Shown here in pieces: positions 47,074 to 57,515 of a stretch of 64,000 bases of DNA; position 1 is the stretch's first letter; the number at the start of each line of letters is the position of its first letter. The stretch spans positions 124,001-188,000 of the forward strand of contig PZJY01000004.1 in assembly GCA_031472005.1 (NCBI GenBank), given 5' to 3'. Origin of the DNA: Tetracladium setigerum (lineage: Eukaryota > Ascomycota > Leotiomycetes > Helotiales). The position numbers and the translations under genes are program-made. Below the pieces are notes generated by a model. It saw only the letters and a program-made list of their open reading frames with translations, searched no databases and had not been told where the DNA came from.

Positions 47074-47814
47074 ATGTTTTGCATACATGTACGAAGTACA
47101 GTAGAAGGCGAATTGAGTGTCGCGGGCTTTTTACTTAATTATTTTAAGCGGGCTCCACTTCCAGCCACTTGTGGCTGTGTACAGTGCCCAGTTGTACTTC
47201 AGGTACCAGTGTCATCACAGAGCCAATTCTTGCCCATTCTGCAGTCCTCAACTTTTAATGCTTTTAAATTCTTCAAAAAGAGTGAGCTGATTGATAGGAA
47301 TGAAACGACCCAAAAGAAGAGATCGACTGAAGCTGTTGACGATATCAAAATGGACGTGTCAAATATACATCTTGATGGTGAAGAGCATGAAGACGTGCCC
47401 GTCTATGATACGTGTGATGAAGTTCGAAAAAAAATTAAAGCGTTCCTCTGCCAGGATGGTGTAACTCGAGCCGCGTTTCTACGGGAAGTTGCGAAGACAT
47501 TTGGCAATGGGCGAAAAATCCAGGCCAACATGCTGAATAAATTCTTGGGTAAGAAGGGCCCTAATTCAGGGAATATAAGCAGCATATTTTATGCAAGCTA
47601 TGTCTTCTTTGAAAAGATGAGAATCAGAGACGGCAAGCCGAAAACTGCATTCAGGGAGGAGATGGAAGACATCTGGGATGGTGTCTTGGATTGGAGACAC
47701 CATAAACCGGGCTTTGACCGCAAGACAAGGCATAATACTCGATATCTCTGTGGGCCTGGTTATGTACCTGTTATTGATAAATATGGTCGTGTTACTACTC
47801 AACGTATGTACTGA
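47074..47814 (+). CDS. DUF7726 protein with a MITE-derived N-terminus
   Basis: An open frame of 246 codons. Residues about 66-75 (FNAFKFFKKSEL) match the end of one DUF7726 unit. Residues about 108-200 form a second unit: YDTCDEVRKKIKAFL, GVTRAAFLREVAK, LNKFLGKKGPNSG and FYASYVFFEKMRI, the pattern of this fungal domain (a homeodomain-like helical fold is suspected). The first about 58 codons (VEGELSV...FKRAPLP) are translated MITE sequence that begins at 47095, so the first DUF7726 unit is cut off and the ORF start is artificial. The rest is free of stops. It sits inside the long-inverted-repeat element. Function of DUF7726 is unknown; it often occurs with DNA-binding-type proteins. Confidence 0.6.
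   Translation: MFCIHVRSTVEGELSVAGFLLNYFKRAPLPATCGCVQCPVVLQVPVSSQSQFLPILQSSTFNAFKFFKKSELIDRNETTQKKRSTEAVDDIKMDVSNIHLDGEEHEDVPVYDTCDEVRKKIKAFLCQDGVTRAAFLREVAKTFGNGRKIQANMLNKFLGKKGPNSGNISSIFYASYVFFEKMRIRDGKPKTAFREEMEDIWDGVLDWRHHKPGFDRKTRHNTRYLCGPGYVPVIDKYGRVTTQRMY
47095..47247 (+). mobile_element. MITE copy C, inserted upstream of DUF7726
   Basis: Starts TACAGTAGAAGGCGAATTGA and ends AGCCAATTCTTGCCCATTCT, the two conserved ends of the family, so this copy is nearly full length (about 150 bp). It provides the first codons of the DUF7726 open frame. Confidence 0.65.
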
Positions 47815-48186
47815 TTAGAAATTGTAGTTAACAGAATGAGGCTCAGTCACTTTACAAATAGTCTGGTCAGCTATTTAACTCTGTATATTGCTATCTTAAT
47901 ATTCGTATTTTCATTTTTGTGGGTTAAAGTTCGAAGAGGACAGATCAATTTGTATAGTTAGCAGCAACGACATCCTTCAACGGAGGAGGATCAGAGAGGG
48001 TGAATGAATGGTTTGGCGATACTCTGTTCTTCATCGGCGAGCGATCTCGTAAATGTGTTCCAGCCAAATGGACAAAGAAGCTTCAAGAGATGAGCCCCTT
48101 TACGACTCTATGATTTGAAGCAAGCAGGGGTAACGCATTTCGTGCAGGCAGAAGTAAGATTGAGACTAAATACAAGGGAATCGATA

Positions 48187-48450
48187 TCAAACATTTTTGC
48201 AAGTTTGCCACTTCCATTCCATTGATGCCCATATACAATCGTCGAGAGCCGCTTCGGCTTGGTCGACTGCCAAGGCTTCTTGTGCCCATACATTGAAAGC
48301 TCCAAAATCAGAACCATCCTTTAAAACACCGGTTTCCCATAACTCTGCCATTCTTGATTCGTATTTTTTTATGAAGTTTTACTAGTTGAGGACGCTTTTC
48401 TTTGATATGTTTCCATAACCAGTCGAGGTCTTTATCAGAGTATTCTTGTT
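48187..48450 (-). pseudogene. Trp-rich protein fragment, one-base frameshift
   Basis: Minus strand: SDKDLDWLWKHIKEKRPQLV, then a run of seven A (plus strand T-run at about 48365-48371) where six would keep the frame, then MAELWETGVLKDGSDFGAFN and ALDDCIWASMEWKWQ ending at TGA 48187. The reading looks like a genuine conserved protein, Trp- and Asp-rich, but I do not know the family. Its start is lost at the right inverted-repeat arm. It is the second cargo piece inside the 2.15-kb element. Confidence 0.45.
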
Positions 48451-48460
48451 GAACCTGTGA

Positions 48461-48787
48461 ATCCACCCAAAATCACCTGTTTTGCCTGTTTGGCATCAGC
48501 CTGTTTTACAGCATGTTTTGGTGCATGTTTTGCATCAAATGCAAGGTATATGCCATGAAAAGGCGTATTCGAATTATCAAGTAATCCGATAATGCCAAAA
48601 TCCCCTTGATTTGCATGTATATAAGGCCCTTATGGCACAGATTCATTCCCAGTCAGTCCTTCATCCTCAATCAAGCATATTCACCCCCTCAAATTCATCA
48701 CTTTCGTCACCAACTCACTGATTCACTCACTACTACTGATTTCATCACTTACATTATCATTCCAGCTATACGGTCGCCCGTTCACGT
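48461..48787 (-). repeat. right inverted-repeat arm of the 2.15-kb element
   Basis: Reverse complement of 46639-46967 with scattered mismatches. Confidence 0.85.
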
Positions 48788-49078
48788 ATTCTCTACTACG
48801 TTAGTTCAGTTGGTTTAAATCGTGCAGAATGAGAGGAGACAAACTGTATGTCTAATAATGACTTCCCGCCAATACACAAGTACCCTTTTCCCGCGCCGGC
48901 TATGGCCTTCAGGGTCCCCTCTCCCCTTATCCCAGCCTCTAAGAATTCAATCGTCTGTATACGGATTCCATTGTCTCTATAATCTATGAGCTAGTATTGT
49001 TTCTCTATATTGAATATTTGCGTTACTTGAGGCTCGACTTCTTGGACATATGTAGTTATTTACATTCCGGGAAAGCTT

Positions 49079-49160
49079 TACAGTAGAATGGGTAAGAATT
49101 GGCTCCGATGGTCAGCAGGGTACTTTTGGAGTAAGTTACAACCGGCGAATTGTGCAGTAG
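49079..49160 (-). mobile_element. MITE copy E, partial
   Basis: On the plus strand it begins ACAGTAGAATGGGTAAGAAT and continues TGGCTCCGATGGTCAGCAGG; this is the distal end of the MITE. It abuts copy D. Confidence 0.5.
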
Positions 49161-49194
49161 TGCAATGTCATCGTACTTGTAAATTTGGGCGTAA

Positions 49195-49356
49195 GTCATA
49201 GAATGGGCAAGAATTGGCTCCGTTCTGCGATGACAACTAGCAGCAGTAGCAGGGAGTACATCTGGGCAGGGGTGCACAGCCACGAATTTCTGGAAGTGGA
49301 GACCGCTTAAAAAAATAACTAAAAAAATTAGCGACGCTTAATTCGCCTTTTACTCC
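49195..49356 (-). mobile_element. MITE copy D
   Basis: On the minus strand GAGTAAAAGGCGAATTAAGC, AAGCGGTCTCCACTTCC, GTGGCTGTGCACCCCTGC, and the end GAGCCAATTCTTGCCCATTC. Full family structure, inverted relative to copy C. Confidence 0.65.
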
Positions 49357-51287
49357 ATTCTGTGAGATGGTGTTTACTTTTTGTCTGTTAGTTCTAACCC
49401 TAACATGGTTTTGACCTTTACAAAGTTGACTCATAACATCCATCCCTGCGTAGTGGAAAACCCTCCGTGCCACAAAAATTTCACCGGTACATTGACTTTG
49501 CATACCATAGAAATATAAGCACACCGTATTGTCTCATAGTAGTTTTTCTAACTTATCTTCCGTGGCCACTCCCGCACACTTTGAACGCCTCTGACCGAGA
49601 AAATCATGTCCACTTCGCCGCCCCACGCCCAATTTGCAGAGAGTCTCCTTTAATACTATAACAAATATCCTTTGCCACAGCTGCAGGTAGACAGCCTCGT
49701 GATATTTTCCAAGGAACTAGTCGATGGTGGCAGAAGTGCCTTACTAAAATTTGAAATTCACGCTGAGTTACTTCCTGCTTGATTAGAAACATTTGTCAAT
49801 AAGCCTGAGCTGCAAGTCCCGTTGTGTACGGCGTGTGGGATGTGTCTGCCCAGGGTTGGACAGGACACCTGAGGCAGCCACCTCATTGCCTCAGTGGAGC
49901 TCCTCTCAAGAGTTTGGTCGAGATTTTCAAGACCTACTGGCTTCTACGGAGGGTATCGTGCCCTGCTAGACTAGCACGCAACTCCCAAGCACGAGATTTT
50001 CACCTTTCGAAGGCACACCAGCAAAAGCCAGCACAGTGTAAGAAGACCCCTCTTTGGCGTGCCTGCAAATTGCAAATATGCTTTGCTCAGAATCGCTGAT
50101 CCAGTATTTTGTTGTCACTAGATTCCGACCCTAGTCTAACCGAAGACGACGCAGGATGATGCATCAGCTCTGGGGAGGAGAAGTTCTTTCAGCAGCAAGT
50201 CAAAGACACTCTCTGTGCTAAGGAAGATAGCGAAGCAGTCGCCAATATTGACCAGGGTTTTGGTAACCACCGGCTTTGTTGTCATGCCATGGCTTCAGCG
50301 GACGGGCATCAAAGATTGCCTCGAGGGCCTCGACAAAGAGCAGATCTAAGCATCATCCCCCCTCCCCAAGAATGCCGATAGTGAGCCAGAGCTATTCTTG
50401 ATTGTCGAGATTATGGATGCCAAGAGAATTTGGCACTGAAACAAGAGAAATACGTCAATAGCATCCCCACCACAGAGCGACCAGAGACTTCACCGAACCC
50501 GTCGATCGTCATAAATTTCAGTCGCGACACAAGCTTCGTCAAGCGAGAGGCTTGGACGTTTACGACTTACCAGGAGGGGCATGGTGATGGAACTGAGCGT
50601 TGACCGGGCCGTTGGATATTCCGCCTTGAATGCCGGAGCTGCCATCGCTAAAAGATATTGTGGTTGCCATTGTGCGATGGGTTGCTGGTAGCAGCTTTTT
50701 GTATTGATGTCGTTGGTCATCCCTCAGCCGCATGGACGTGTAGCTACACCAGTCAGATAGATTGATGGCGCTTCCGGAATCTCAGCTCATGTAAGTTATC
50801 CATCTCCCCCCATCGTCACTCTTACGTATCCAGGATATCCTAACATGCCATTGCGCTTCACTTCAACAAATGTACAGTGGCATATATATCCACGTTAATG
50901 GCCCGGTCTAACATGGCCTCTATCCCGCCATTTATCCGTCGTCCCGTCATGGAAGTTCTACAATCTGCGCCGCCACGCCACAACCTCGAACACAATAAGA
51001 ATATCTGGACTTTGGTCGCATCTATGATCACAATGTTGTCGCCGTCCGTCAGAAGATTTTTCGGTTATGGGGTGCGCCGAATCGGAGCGAGGAGAAGAAC
51101 ATATTTATAATTCAGTTATTACATGCGATTTCCCGGTGGTACGACAAGTCTGTCCCCGTTCCTCTGCAAGTTGCCGTGAGGGAGGCCGGTAATACAAGTG
51201 TTGCCTATGGATGCTCATCAAAGTAGAACTGTATACAAGACACGAGAAATACAGCGAGTAATTTGAACTGTTATCCACAACGTTGAA
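49357..51287. other. spacer with a transposon end, otherwise unidentified
   Basis: At about 49436 there is a copy of the TA-ACATCCATCCCTGCGT end of the long-TIR family described at 56633. The stretch 49800-50760 has coding-like composition but many stops; I recognise nothing. Confidence 0.4.
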
Positions 51288-52012
51288 ATGGATCCTGTTC
51301 GCGAGTGTCAGGGGAGCTTCAGCAATCTGTTCATTCATGAAGTGAACTACTGTGATGAGGTTTATTGGGTCGAGGCTGCGTGGAGACGCGAAGGTGCTGC
51401 AGAAATCTCACAGGGCGGCACCGGAGGTTCGGGGGATGGTGGTGGAGTGAAATGTGTCGAAATGCATCAGGAGGGGGGGAAGGAGGAGGAGGGGGAGGAT
51501 CTGCCTGGTCCAGCCGAGTCAGCTTTCGAAACATCGCCAGAAGATGAAGGGACTGAGGGTACTCTCATCACTACGAATCGGAGACTGTCCTGGTTGAAGA
51601 CGCATCTACACGGAGCACAAAAATCTTGTCAAAGCACCAGTTCTAAGGACAACAGATTCATAGCAAAGCGAGCGAGCTTCAGGTATGTAGTAGTCACTAC
51701 TGACTGTATTGCCTCTAAGGAAAATTAATAGCTTACAGATTATCCATCTCCCGAAAGCCTTACAAGTGTGATCGTGGCTGTCATACGCCAGCGTTCAAAT
51801 GGCCCAAAGACCTTCGTCGCCATATCAAGGATATTCACGAGACTAGGGCACGGTACCAATGTCCAATAGCAGGCTATAGATACGGCGAAGATACGGCCTG
51901 TCACTCCATTAAGCGCAAAGACAATTTCCGTCGCCACCTCCAGAACAAACACAAATTTCAGAGCGCTGATCTCTTGGATCTCGATTTGGACTGGTTCTTA
52001 GTCCTAGTTTGA
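51288..52012 (+). CDS. C2H2 zinc-finger protein, two exons
   Basis: Exons 51288-51682 and 51739-52012 join across a 56-nt intron (GTATGT...TTACAG), phase 2, giving about 222 residues. After an acidic, Gly/Glu-rich N-terminus the second exon encodes one finger CDRGCHTPAFKWPKDLRRHIKDIH (nt about 51760-51831) and a second, YQCPIAGYRYGEDTACHSIKRKDNFRRHLQNKH, in which the spacing of Cys is unusual: Tyr replaces the expected second Cys, while a Cys occurs later (TACHS). It ends with an acidic tail. Intact frame. A DNA-binding role is likely for the first finger. Neighbouring genes are decayed NLR loci. Confidence 0.75.
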
Positions 52013-52094
52013 AGGTCGCTAGGTAAGGATGGGAGGGAGAGTCGGGAGAGGCTAGTATTGAAGATATAAAGGGTGGCAATTTGCTATTATGATG

Positions 52095-54335
52095 AGGGTA
52101 CGAGGAAGACTAAATCTAGAGCGTATTGAATTTCTGGCGAAGGGTATTCCTGAAGACGAGGGCAGTCGACCTGGCTGGCTTGAGGTCTAGGAGCATGCAT
52201 GCCGCAAATCTCCTTCTTGAGTGTCTGGGACATTAGTTGTATGCAGCTCGTAGCTAGTAGCTGGTCTGCTTCCTTCTCATCAACCCAGTAGTCTCCACAT
52301 CGGTCTTTGCTAAGGAGAAAGTCGCAGAATGAAGGGTGGTGGAGGTGGAGTAAGCCAGCGACATCATTTGCAACATCTAGGATAGCTTGCAGTCCTGCGA
52401 GAGTCGGCGTAACCCGTATACCAGAGATGCTGATAACCTTTGCCAGTGACGCTGAGGGAAGAGGGAAAAGTAAAATTACAATGCTTCCAAGAATTCTTCG
52501 CTACATTGTACGCAATCGCATTTTCTCTAGTGGCCTGAAAGTAGCTGGTATCGAGTTTTGAAGTACAGTGATGAATATTGATCGAGATGTTGTTCCGGCG
52601 TGCCTTCGAAGCCGGTGCCCCGAGAATCCCTTCAAGCCTTTCTTCAGCGAACTCCTCGCCGTCTTTCATAAAACGACACGCAGTTGCCGCCCAGACGAAG
52701 AGTCCGCCAGCATGGATAAATAGCTGTCTCAAAGCTTCATCGCCTCGCCATACAGATCCAAGAGACCACTCTTGCGCGAGTATCCCAAGGTGGTGTTCCA
52801 AGGAAAGAGAGATATCATGGTTGATAATTACTTGCTGTACGTCGTGGAGTTCGAAGCCCTGGTGTTCGACTTGTGGGATGGCACGTATGCCGTATCGAAT
52901 TAGAACTTCAGGTCTGCTTGTTAGGAAGACTCGAAGTCTCACATTTAACGAACGAGCTTCGGCTAGAAGATGCAGAATTGTGCGAATGTGGTCATCGTTG
53001 TCACACTCATCAAGGGCATCGATGATAAGCGAATAGGAAGATTGAGATGAGGGCTTGTCCGACTTTATCAACTTTATGAACGAATGACAAGCTCGCGCTA
53101 CTGATCTAAGAGAGACAGATTCGCAATATCGCTCCGCTGCCTCACAGCATCATAGACATGTGTTTGGAGAGATGACACAATATCGCGAATTGTACGGCAA
53201 GACTTGTAAAGAGCTTACCGGTATAGCTCATGTCTCCGCTGCCCTTGAGAAGAAGAAGCTGGCTCCAAGACGCTTCGGCTCACTGTATCTGCAGGCAATG
53301 GTGCGAGAGATTGTTGACTTTCCTCTGCCAGCTAGCCCGCTCAGCTAGAAAATGCATCGTGCATCTTGTCCATCCTTTCCATCAGTCCAATCATATATCT
53401 CTTGTAGAAGATCAACACGTGTGTTGGAGGCAGGCAGGTTTCGTGGTGGCGGTTATATGCGTTGAAAGGCGCCTCATCAGCATATGGAAGGTGACGAAGT
53501 AAATATGTCTCAGAGCCTGCACCTATTTAGCACGAGTCTTGTCAGATGCATTAGACATCAAACGTAGAGTAATGACTTACTCTTCAAATATTTATCGATT
53601 GCCTCCCGGAGCCGTTGAAACGCCTGACCTCTCCCTTTGCCATAAAGGAGCGGCATCTTAACATTGAAAATGCCAAAATGCGAATATACCTTGTCTTCAG
53701 CGCGGGTAGTTTGTCGACTATTTGCCTAGGAGAATCGTTCATCGACGTCGAATTAGGCGAGAGGGTTTTCTCGAAGCGTCGTGGCAGGGACTCCCGTAAT
53801 TTCGTGGATTTGTTGCCTGAGAGTTCTTTATCACCTAATCGATTGATCTCCCGGGAGTAGAATTCCACCGATCTTGGTGTAAGGAGCTCTTGTAAGACCC
53901 AGCCTCGTGTAAACCATTTGCTTGCCCTGGAAGCAGATTCCCAAGTACACTCGGCAGACCCATCACTTTCTTTCCGCTTTCGTATCGAAACATCAGACAG
54001 GTAAACATAGTATCTGTCCGCCTTCTGGTACCAGCGAAACATAGAGTTGATAGCTTCTAAGAACTCGGTACTGCTTGATTTGTGGATGCAGCATGTGTCC
54101 ACCTAGAAGTATTCTAGGCCATCACGCCTCGCCTGTGCTCCGCAGAACTCTATCTTACCGTAGCCAGCCTTGTCTTCACTCGTGCCTTTACTAATGCCGT
54201 CCGTCATATCTTTGAACGTAACTTCCCCTGCTTCCCATCTTTGTGAAAGTATAGTATATCTTAGGCATTTCGCTTCCAGAGAACCCGGAGAGGCTCCAGG
54301 TTGCCGTCGCCATCTGACAGTAGCAGACGCATCAT
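52095..54335 (-). pseudogene. HET-NACHT NLR-type protein, broken
   Basis: Minus strand from MMRLLLSDGDG (54335). HET domain: GYGKIEFCGAQARRDGLEYF, a TAG where Trp is expected, then VDTCCIHKSS, MFRWYQKADRYYVYLSDVS, RASKWFTRGWVLQELLTP. A frame change near 53700 leads to GIFNVKMPLLYGKGRGQAFQ. NACHT NTPase: Walker A GLAGRGKSTISRTIA (about 53330), GASFFFSR, Walker B SLIIDALDECD, FLTSRPE and LFVWAATACRFM. After 52440 a shifted frame gives LHLHHPSFCDFLL and CIQLMSQTLKK, the usual post-NACHT segment, then similarity ends near 52095 and no repeat domain is found. Multiple shifts and stops make it non-functional. HET domains trigger vegetative-incompatibility cell death in fungi. Confidence 0.8.
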
Positions 54336-54833
54336 TCGATCATGTTCGAGGATCGTAGTTGGGGAAGTGCTCGGTAGCGGATGGGCCGTCAAAATTGTAT
54401 CGACATGAAATGGGGAGATGGTTAGAGATGATGTCGCGTTGAACCTGGCGCACTCAGCTGGCAAGCAGCCTCGCGGCAACAGTATCATCGTACATGACTG
54501 GAAGCGCGCGAAACGGGCCAGTCGCGCGACCTTGGATCTGGAAATGGTGAGGATGTGAGATGATCGGAACCGGTTTCGATTGATTTGATCTTTCAATGAA
54601 AACGAAGCTGAAGTATTTGGAGACTGGATGATAGAAACGGAAACCTAGGATCCAACCTTAGGTAGCAAATCAGGGCAACAGCACTCAGGGACCAGTGATT
54701 ACATAGGCTAGCTCACGGCATTGACATGGTACTGTCCCTTGCCAAGATCATCACTCGCTTCCATCCGAAATACCGCACAAACTTGCACGCCACAGCTGCT
54801 ACAGGGCTTGTGGGATGGCCTAAGAACTTGACT

Positions 54834-56408
54834 AACGTCCATCCATGCGTAACGAGAAACCACCCGTGCCGAGAATTTTATTAGGTACTTCACTTTCAAA
54901 CTGGCAAGAAACTGAACACACATAGGCGACTCCTATAATTTTGTACTAGCTATGTTCTATAGTCAATTCTAACATATTGAGACCCTTTACTAAGAAAATT
55001 AAATTACAAGCGTTTCTCAGCTTGATTTATAGCATGCCTTCGCTTAAAGCCTATAATATAGTTCCTTTCACAAACCTCCACCCTAGTACTTCTCTCACTT
55101 CTCTGCGCAGTCTTCCCCCACTTCAATGCTTCGAACCGACCTACCAACAAACACATTCGAGCAATCTTTTTCCTAGTCAGCAACACAACGCCTAAATTCA
55201 TTTGGCTTCATTGCGAATAGCACAACGAGGATAATAACAGATATCAATATACTAAATTTAAACCACTCCTTGGGTCTAAAGCCTTTTCGGACCAAATTAC
55301 AATCCAGTACAATGCGGTATTAAAGAGAGAGCTGTCAGATACAATATATATCTACCACCGCAATGCCTTCCTCATTAATAGATCAGAAACCAATAAAAGC
55401 ATTACAAACATCGCTACCACCGCACACCATGATTAGCGAGGTCCAATTATTGCATACAGTAGGGTCGGCGTAGGTTTCTACAAACCTACTTACAGAGACC
55501 TCGATATAACTGATTTTCGACACATCACCAACTTCCTCTTCTCGTACAACTTAAAATCCACACCAGCGGCTCAACAGCCCATTATCGCGCCATTAATTAT
55601 GCCCATCTTGGCCGCTTGCATTGTTATAGTAGTTTTAGTGGCTCTCAGTCTGCGATTTATTTTCACAGGCTGAGCGATGATGCCAAAGATCTATTGGGCA
55701 CGGAAGGTGAAGCAAGTGTGAGAAGAGAAGTAAGGTGCAATAGCAGTAGCAGGTGATCCATTCTTGGACATTCGCAGAGCTCTCTGGCCGTGTTGAGAGT
55801 TGATGTTTTGGAATTCTAAAAAGTTTGGTGAGAAGCTCAATTAAGCTCAATTTACAGCGGGAGGTGGAACCATATGACTGAATGCCATACCCCGTGCCTC
55901 TTCAATATCAAACCGGCTGTTAATTAATAGATGAAAGAGCGAACAGCAGAGGACGGGTGCGACGACTTCTACCAGTCAACCAAGATATTCACGTGATAAT
56001 CCTGGAAACTTGCTGATTCGCTTAGCGTGCTTTTTGCCCCTCTCCCTTCTATCCGGATAAACTCGGCAACCCGATCGTCTTGTGCTTTGTGTCTTGAAAC
56101 TTGGGGAATGTATTCTTTTTAGGATTAAGTTTCTTTCTAAAGCGCCGAATGCTAGAAATTAACCAATGGTTGTGATAAAGCAGGGGAAGACGCTAATGCG
56201 ACTTCCGACGCCGTCGACGGCACGACCCATCAGCTTGCCAACAACGTAACATTTGGCTACTATCAATCGAGTACTGATTGAGAATTGGTCATAAAACATA
56301 ATAATGTCAATTCTAATGATGTATCTTAAAGGTAGCTCGAGTAAAGACTAGTTATTACCCTTTTTTTTTCTCGCCACGGGTGGTTTCTCGTTACGCATGC
56401 AATGCGTT
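54834..56408. mobile_element. possible TIR element, 1.6 kb
   Basis: The left end TAACGTCCATCCATGCGTAA with CGAGAAACCACCCGTGCCGAG is matched in inverse orientation near 56375-56408 (CATGCGTAACGAGAAACCAC then CCGTGGCGAGAA). Inside I see no gene, only AT-rich sequence. The right end lacks the outermost bases, so the boundary is approximate. Same end family as the NLR-carrying element. Confidence 0.45.
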
Positions 56409-56632
56409 TTTGAGATATTATAAGTTCAGTGGTGCGGCTGTGGTCGAGTATGTCTGGTACGGCATAAATTGAGACTCTTTGCAAATCATATGTCAAGCGA
56501 CGATGGGAATGCAATTTTTTGTCAGAGGCGTTTACAATATTCGGAAGTAGCCACGGAATACAAATACAACCTACCAGAAGTAATAAGAGATAGTGCGTTG
56601 TGCATGGATTTAGTAATACTCAAAGTCGATGT

Positions 56633-57138
56633 AACGTCCGTCCCTACGTGGCGAGGCGCCCTGCGTGCCGAGACAGTTTTCATATTCAGGAACAACAAAA
56701 ATTCGACACAATAATTTATAATAATATGAGAAACGGAATATTATTTCGCTGCATTTCCCATTATAATAATCATAATCACAGCGTATATTTTTATAGTTGT
56801 GGTTGTGATATCTGTCATCTTGGTTAATGCAGAGATTGTTATCCTATCTTCTAGGCCAGCCCTATGGCGACACTTACCTATTTTAATGGGATCGGGATCT
56901 CGAGTCAGTAGGGCCGGCTTCTACCTTAATTTTCCACTATCTGGGGGCACCTCAGGACCCTAGTGACGTGGATACCGAAATTTTCCGGATATACTGCGTA
57001 CAAGTAGCATCAAGCACTTGAGATTATAGGATTATATTTTACAGAACTGTTTGTATTTCCAATGATATTAATTATGATTACAGTGAAGACCTAATGTAAA
57101 GTGTGGCGTTCTTCTAGAAGGTTCTATGTGTCACGTGC
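56633..57138 (+). repeat. left inverted-repeat arm of the NLR-carrying element
   Basis: Pairs with 60943-61449; overall identity appears to be over 80 percent by eye. Short open frames in both arms are mirror copies of each other and not genes. Confidence 0.85.
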
Positions 57139-57515
57139 TAACTTTCCCAGCTATCTCCCCGAGTTGTCTCTGCTCGATACTAGCCTCAGATCCTCTGCAA
57201 TTGTAACTAATTTTCCCTTCACTGGCTTGACGACAATAGCATATCGGATGATTATCTGAGCTCAAGTCAAGTGACTTATACATCATGGCTTTTAATAATC
57301 TTGTGGTCAGGTGGCGCGCTTCGGCGGCTGTTACGCTGGACGTCCTGCACCGCCGTCGTCGTGACGAGGCTGTCACTTTCAGCTGAGTGCACTAGTTGAG
57401 ATTGCGACCTTGAATCTCTTTTCTCATCTTTACCTTAGCTTATCTATGTATTGTTTCCACCGCTGACATCTCTTATTAACCTCTCTTTCAAGTATCCTTC
57501 GAATAGATACAAGCA

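Larger units (their letters stand above)
46639..48787. mobile_element. 2.15-kb element bounded by about 330-bp inverted repeats, carrying DUF7726
   Basis: The left arm (46639-46967) and right arm (48461-48787) are near-perfect reverse complements. Both begin ACGTG(G/A)ACGGG(T/C)GACCGTAT and run through CTGGAATGATAATG, GTAGTGAGTGAATCAGTGAG and TTGATGCAAAACATGC-type sequence to GTGA(A/T)TTTGGGTG. No target duplication is obvious, and no transposase lies inside. The 1.5-kb interior holds a DUF7726 frame, a MITE copy and a minus-strand fragment. The arms resemble long-TIR DNA elements that carry host genes (for example Mutator-like), but the superfamily is undetermined. Confidence 0.8.
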
